Part shown: piece by piece, positions 58,495 to 64,000 of the stretch
Numbering within the stretch: the stretch's first letter is position 1
Layout of the letters: each line of letters opens with the position of its first letter
NCBI GenBank assembly: GCA_947568835.1
Contig: OX387607.1
Coordinates: forward strand, 13,283,701 to 13,347,700
Source of the DNA: Protonemura montana
Lineage: Eukaryota > Arthropoda > Insecta > Plecoptera > Nemouridae
DNA length: 64,000 nt
Direction: 5' to 3'
Translations under genes and position numbers: made by a program
The notes under the pieces: model-generated
Database searches by the model: none
The model's input: only the letters and a program-made list of their open reading frames with translations
What the model was told of the DNA's origin: nothing

Positions 58495-59028
58495 CACCGA
58501 ACGGTTGGGTAAGTTGGAAACACCGGTTCTCATGAGATTACTTAAGTTAGCAACACTGCGCGGAGTCAGGTATTGGATGGGTGACCATCATACACGTGAC
58601 CAGTTCTGTTCGGGAGAGAGGTTGGAGGGATGAAAGTAAAGCAACACTGCGCTGGGTCAGGTATTGGATGGGTGACCATCATACACATGACCAGTTCTGT
58701 TCGGGAGAGAGGTTGGAGGGATGCAAGTTAGTACAGCAACTTCACTCGCTTTGCTTATCAACCTCTCTACAGCATGGATTTGTGGAGGAATCCTGTTGTT
58801 CGCGTTGTACCGTCCTTCGGAAGGGACGTTAAGCCGGTGGTCCCCTTGGTGCTCTTTGACAAGTGTATAGGCTACGTGCCGGCACCGGGTTTCCCCTCCT
58901 CCCTTCTAGGCTAGGTTAGGTTAGATTCATCTTTATCCTCGTCATCATCCACTCATTCACCGACGCAATTAGACCAGTGCCGCATGGCCAGATGCCAAAA
59001 TAGAACGTCGTTAAACACCACAAATAGA
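58495..59028 (+). mobile_element. SINE with two tandem 5S-like heads, in Hmx intron 2
   Basis: A full 5S-like head (58495-58635) is followed by a second head starting AAGCAACACTGCGCTGGGTC at about 58639, then the standard body and the tail TAAACACCACAAATAG. The two heads are nearly identical, including the GGAGAGAGGTTGGAGGGATG segment after each. The duplication is therefore recent relative to the one at 12.4 kb. Confidence 0.88.
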
Positions 59029-59944
59029 AACAAATTTAGCACCAATAATTTTTTCGACAACAATTGTTGGCTCATGTTGCGATCGGATAATTTTCCACAA
59101 AAGCACTTTTAAATCAATCAGTCTTTCCAGACATAACGTGATCCGTTCCACCTGATCCTGCACCCAACGGCTCACCTGAATTCCTCGCCAGCTAATCTCA
59201 GAAGACACTCCACTTCTGACGTCACTCACTAGCAACAAACTGCTGACACCACGACACCACTAATTGATACCATTACACCATCGCATATCAGGGAAAAAAA
59301 CAGATAAATTGGCTTCCAAACGTCGAGCGTTGAAAGCCTCTTGCTGGATCATCGCAAGGCGTTGCTAGGCTTCTTCGCGTGGCTGACCGGCTGATCGCTT
59401 GGTTATAACAGTTCGTCGAGATGCCCCTTTGGGATATCCAACGCCCCGAGTTTTTGGTGTCAACACTTTTCTATGGCCTTAAGAAGGATGGTGCCAACTG
59501 CTGGCTATGTTTTTGACACCTGGGTGACGAAATTGGGGGCTCAGACTAGATTGACGCGGTAGTTTTTGAGGTAATCCTGGCGAGTTGTAATCAGTGTACA
59601 CGTGGGCTTGGTAATCAATAAATGTGATGAATCGGTGTGTTAGGCAAGGGTTGTGTAGTGGTTAATCATATGGGGTTACAATTATTATTGTACAATGAAA
59701 TTTATGATAAGCTAACATAGTAATTGAAGAGTATTTATCAAACATTAACCTAACTCTATATATTCTTTGATACCATTCAACGATGACCCAAACATTTTAG
59801 TGAGTCTTTTTTACTTTAACTTGTCAACTGTTGGTAGGTACGTAAAGAAATCTATTATTTTTTTAATGTTTCCTCGTCAAACCCAATGTAAATAAACTGT
59901 TGATAAATGGGATTAACAAACCATTGTGTTTGTAGTCATAGGGC
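59029..59944. other. Intron 2 segment
   Basis: The minus frame 59011-59238 is protein-like (VERITLCLERLIDLKVLLWK) but overlaps the SINE tail and has no family match that I know. Confidence 0.35.
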
Positions 59945-60222
59945 CAACGCTAATGTCAAACTTTCTGCCTAGAAAATGAGCCACTATAGGTAATGACGGT
60001 AGTTTCCAGCCGATGGCGCTTGCATCGCGTAATACACCAGTATTAAGAAAATATGGTTTAAAACAAAGATACATCTCAATCGTTGAGGTTAATATTTTAA
60101 TAAATATAAATCGAGCGCAAGCAAGTTTTCAGTTACTCAATCTTTGGTTAACCTCCATTTTTACCGGTAAATTAGTGATTTGGCGGGCAATTTTTTGCTC
60201 GGAGAGTTTAAATTAAGCACTG
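59945..60222. mobile_element. Fold-back family, degenerate copy
   Basis: CAACGCTAATGTCAAACTTT, CGATGGCGCTTGC, CTCAATCGTTGAGGTTAATA and the GGTAAATTAGTGATTTGGCG block match the family in the same order. The short plus-strand frames over it are artefacts. Confidence 0.6.
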
Positions 60223-60763
60223 TGGTAGTACGATGCAAGTGCAGCTTAGCAAACTCTACACTTCCTCGCTTCAGCACACAAATTCAAGATCCAACTACTT
60301 CTAGAATTCTGAGTCGACACGGAAGACAACACAATTTATTTTCTAAAAAAAAGCTTCTTAAGCTGCCATTAAATCTGAGGGCACTCTCGTAAAAGGTCAC
60401 AAGAAACCCCCCTCCACCCCCATCTCCATCCAGAAAAGTCTGCCGTCCACAGCGATCAACCCTAAACGGCGCTGCAGTCTTTTGTCTTCCCTCTAAGTAC
60501 TGACATGTATCCAATTAACATGCAACAAATTAGCAATTAGCCGGCGAACAAGGAGGGCGATTAGTGTGTGCTCCGGGTTATCATCCAGCGAGTAGTCTTG
60601 TCGACTAAAGCATGGCTTCTTGTTGGGCGATTAGCCGAGTCGAGGCAGTCGACGCAGATCAGCTGACAGAGAGCTGTCACGGTGTGAGAGTACCTGGAGG
60701 ACATTAAATTCACCACAGAAAGTTGACACAAAAAGGAAAGGTGTCACTTTTGGTGTACATTTT

Positions 60764-61284
60764 CAAGGCTCTATGACTTGACAGTCAGTTTTGTGGCAAA
60801 CATGGTGCCCACGCTTGGAGTCAGTCGCTCTCTGGCTATCAAGGCTCCATGGCTTGACAATCAGTCTTGTGGCAAACATGGCGTCCACGCTTGGAGTCGG
60901 CCACTCTCTGGCTATCAAGGCTTCATGGCTTGACAGTCAGTCTCGGGGTAAACATGGCGTCCACGCTTGGAGTCGGCCACTCTCTGGCTATCAAGGCTCC
61001 ATGGCTTGACAGTCAGTCTTGGGGTAAACATGGCGTCCACGCTTGGAGTCGGCCACTCTCTGGCTATCAAGGCTCCATGACTTGACAGTTAGTCTCGGGG
61101 CAAAGATGGCGTCCACGCTTGGAGTCGGCCACTCTCTGGCTATCAAGGCTCCATGGCTTGACAGTCAGTCTTGGGGTAAACATGGCGTCCACGCTTGGAG
61201 TCGGCCACTCTCTGGCTATCAAGGCTCCATGGCTTGACAGTTAGTCTCGGGGCAAAGATGGCGTCCACGCTTATAGTCAGCAAT
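60764..61284 (+). repeat. 76-bp minisatellite, about seven units, in Hmx intron 2
   Basis: Near-identical 76-base units contain CTATCAAGGCTCCATGG, CTTGACAGTCAGTCT, AAACATGGCGTCCACGC and GGCCACTCTCTGG. The open frames over it (starts at 60791, 60867, 61043 and 61195) follow the repeat period and are not genes. Confidence 0.95.
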
Positions 61285-61389
61285 TCCCCTGTCGCCAACG
61301 CCCTCTTTAATCCGTCACTCAGGCCACATGTCGGGGATCGAGTGTGTTTTGATTTAGCCACTTGTAGGTGCTCTGCGACTCTGCTCGAT

Positions 61390-61490
61390 CAAGCGACCCT
61401 GGATTCGAACCGAACACCCTGAGACAGGGGTGCCCAAGCGGGACAAAGCTCAGAGTGAAGGTCTAGGCGCTAAGGTCTCAGGTCGGTTTT
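61390..61490 (-). repeat. Possible tRNA-like remnant
   Basis: The minus strand holds GGTTCGAATCC, a perfect box B, with CTTAGCGCC upstream as a possible box A relic. No cloverleaf can be drawn with confidence. Confidence 0.25.
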
Positions 61491-63484
<1,994 letters not shown>

Positions 63485-64000
63485 AGCCAGTGGGGACGTT
63501 ACTTTTGGACGAGTGACATGCAATAGAAGGCTGAGAGCCTGTTTGGTGACTGACGTTCTGACCGACGGAATGGTTGACGAGGGTAAAGACAAAGCTTGGT
63601 GGCCAATACACTCCTAGGATTTTAGTCAACAGTGTCGTCGGTGTTGGATTCTGCAGATTTTAGGAACAACTCCAAAGTCGATGATATGCGACTGGCATGT
63701 CTTCGATATAAAAAAAAAAGCAATGCTAGTATTACAAAAAAAAAATATCGAACCCGTTCTTAAAAAGAAATCCTGCACAAAATTTCGTCTCATTTGCCGC
63801 GAATAAGTCGCGGAATTCGCGTGCTTGCTTGTGTGTCGATGGTGTCCATGTTGTTGATTTATTTAGTGAATATTTATTTATTAATAATTTATTATCTATT
63901 TTATTTGTCTGAGTACAATACTTGCTTAGGCGACCGTAATTGACGATGTAAGTAATTTGTGAATTGTGTAAATACCTCTGTCCGTTCCTTGACGTACCGC
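63485..64000 (+). other. Hmx 3' UTR (start)
   Basis: The sequence turns AT-rich after the stop codon, with TATTTATTTATTAATAATTT near 63870. No AATAAA is visible before the window ends. Confidence 0.6.

Noticed and set aside
60791-61422. Overlapping frames starting MWQTW or MESAT
   Set aside because: They follow the 76-bp minisatellite period and are not genes.

Overview
This is a stretch of nuclear DNA from a bilaterian invertebrate, probably an arthropod. Coding sequence is sparse, introns are long with GT-AG borders, the intergenic DNA is AT-rich, and the retroposons (5S-headed SINEs, tRNA-like repeats, LINEs with TTA tails) are of eukaryotic type. The arthropod call is an inference from memory: the residues just after the homeodomain ([18 protein letters not shown]) read more like the insect than the vertebrate version of this family. 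The species is not identified.

The one gene I can call with high confidence is a complete Hmx (Nkx5-class) homeobox gene on the + strand. Its three coding exons are 39952-40223, 57054-57247 and 62610-63484, separated by introns of about 16.8 kb and 5.4 kb. The splice phases (2, then 1) close exactly to 446 codons plus a stop. Exon 1 carries an Eh1-like repressor motif, exon 2 a Hmx-type linker with a PWY motif, and exon 3 an acidic stretch, the homeodomain and the two Hmx-specific motifs that follow it.

The rest of the window is flanking or intronic DNA full of mobile elements. From left to right: a run of SINE and fold-back elements (1.6-5.3 kb); a LINE 3' remnant (8.2-8.6 kb); a candidate minus-strand coding exon (8976-9476); a SINE with three tandem 5S-like heads (12.4-13.0 kb); a largely unique stretch (13-22 kb); a TSD-flanked SINE (22.0-22.5 kb) and tRNA-like inverted pair (23.4-23.6 kb); a nested cluster of 76-bp minisatellite, SINE and truncated LINE (31.5-33.9 kb); a 16-bp minisatellite (36.2-36.7 kb); then the Hmx promoter region and gene. 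Intron 1 contains tRNA-like inverted repeats and a 20-bp satellite (50.6-51.3 kb). Intron 2 contains a fold-back element that almost touches the exon 2 donor, a two-headed SINE and a second 76-bp minisatellite.

Nothing here is a bacterial-style defence or mobile system. The most unusual items are the multi-headed 5S-derived SINEs, the repeated occurrence of tRNA-like elements as inverted pairs, a recurring GCGTCGCGACGC-type palindrome in scattered GC-rich islands and inside Hmx exons, and the unrecognised candidate exon near 9 kb.
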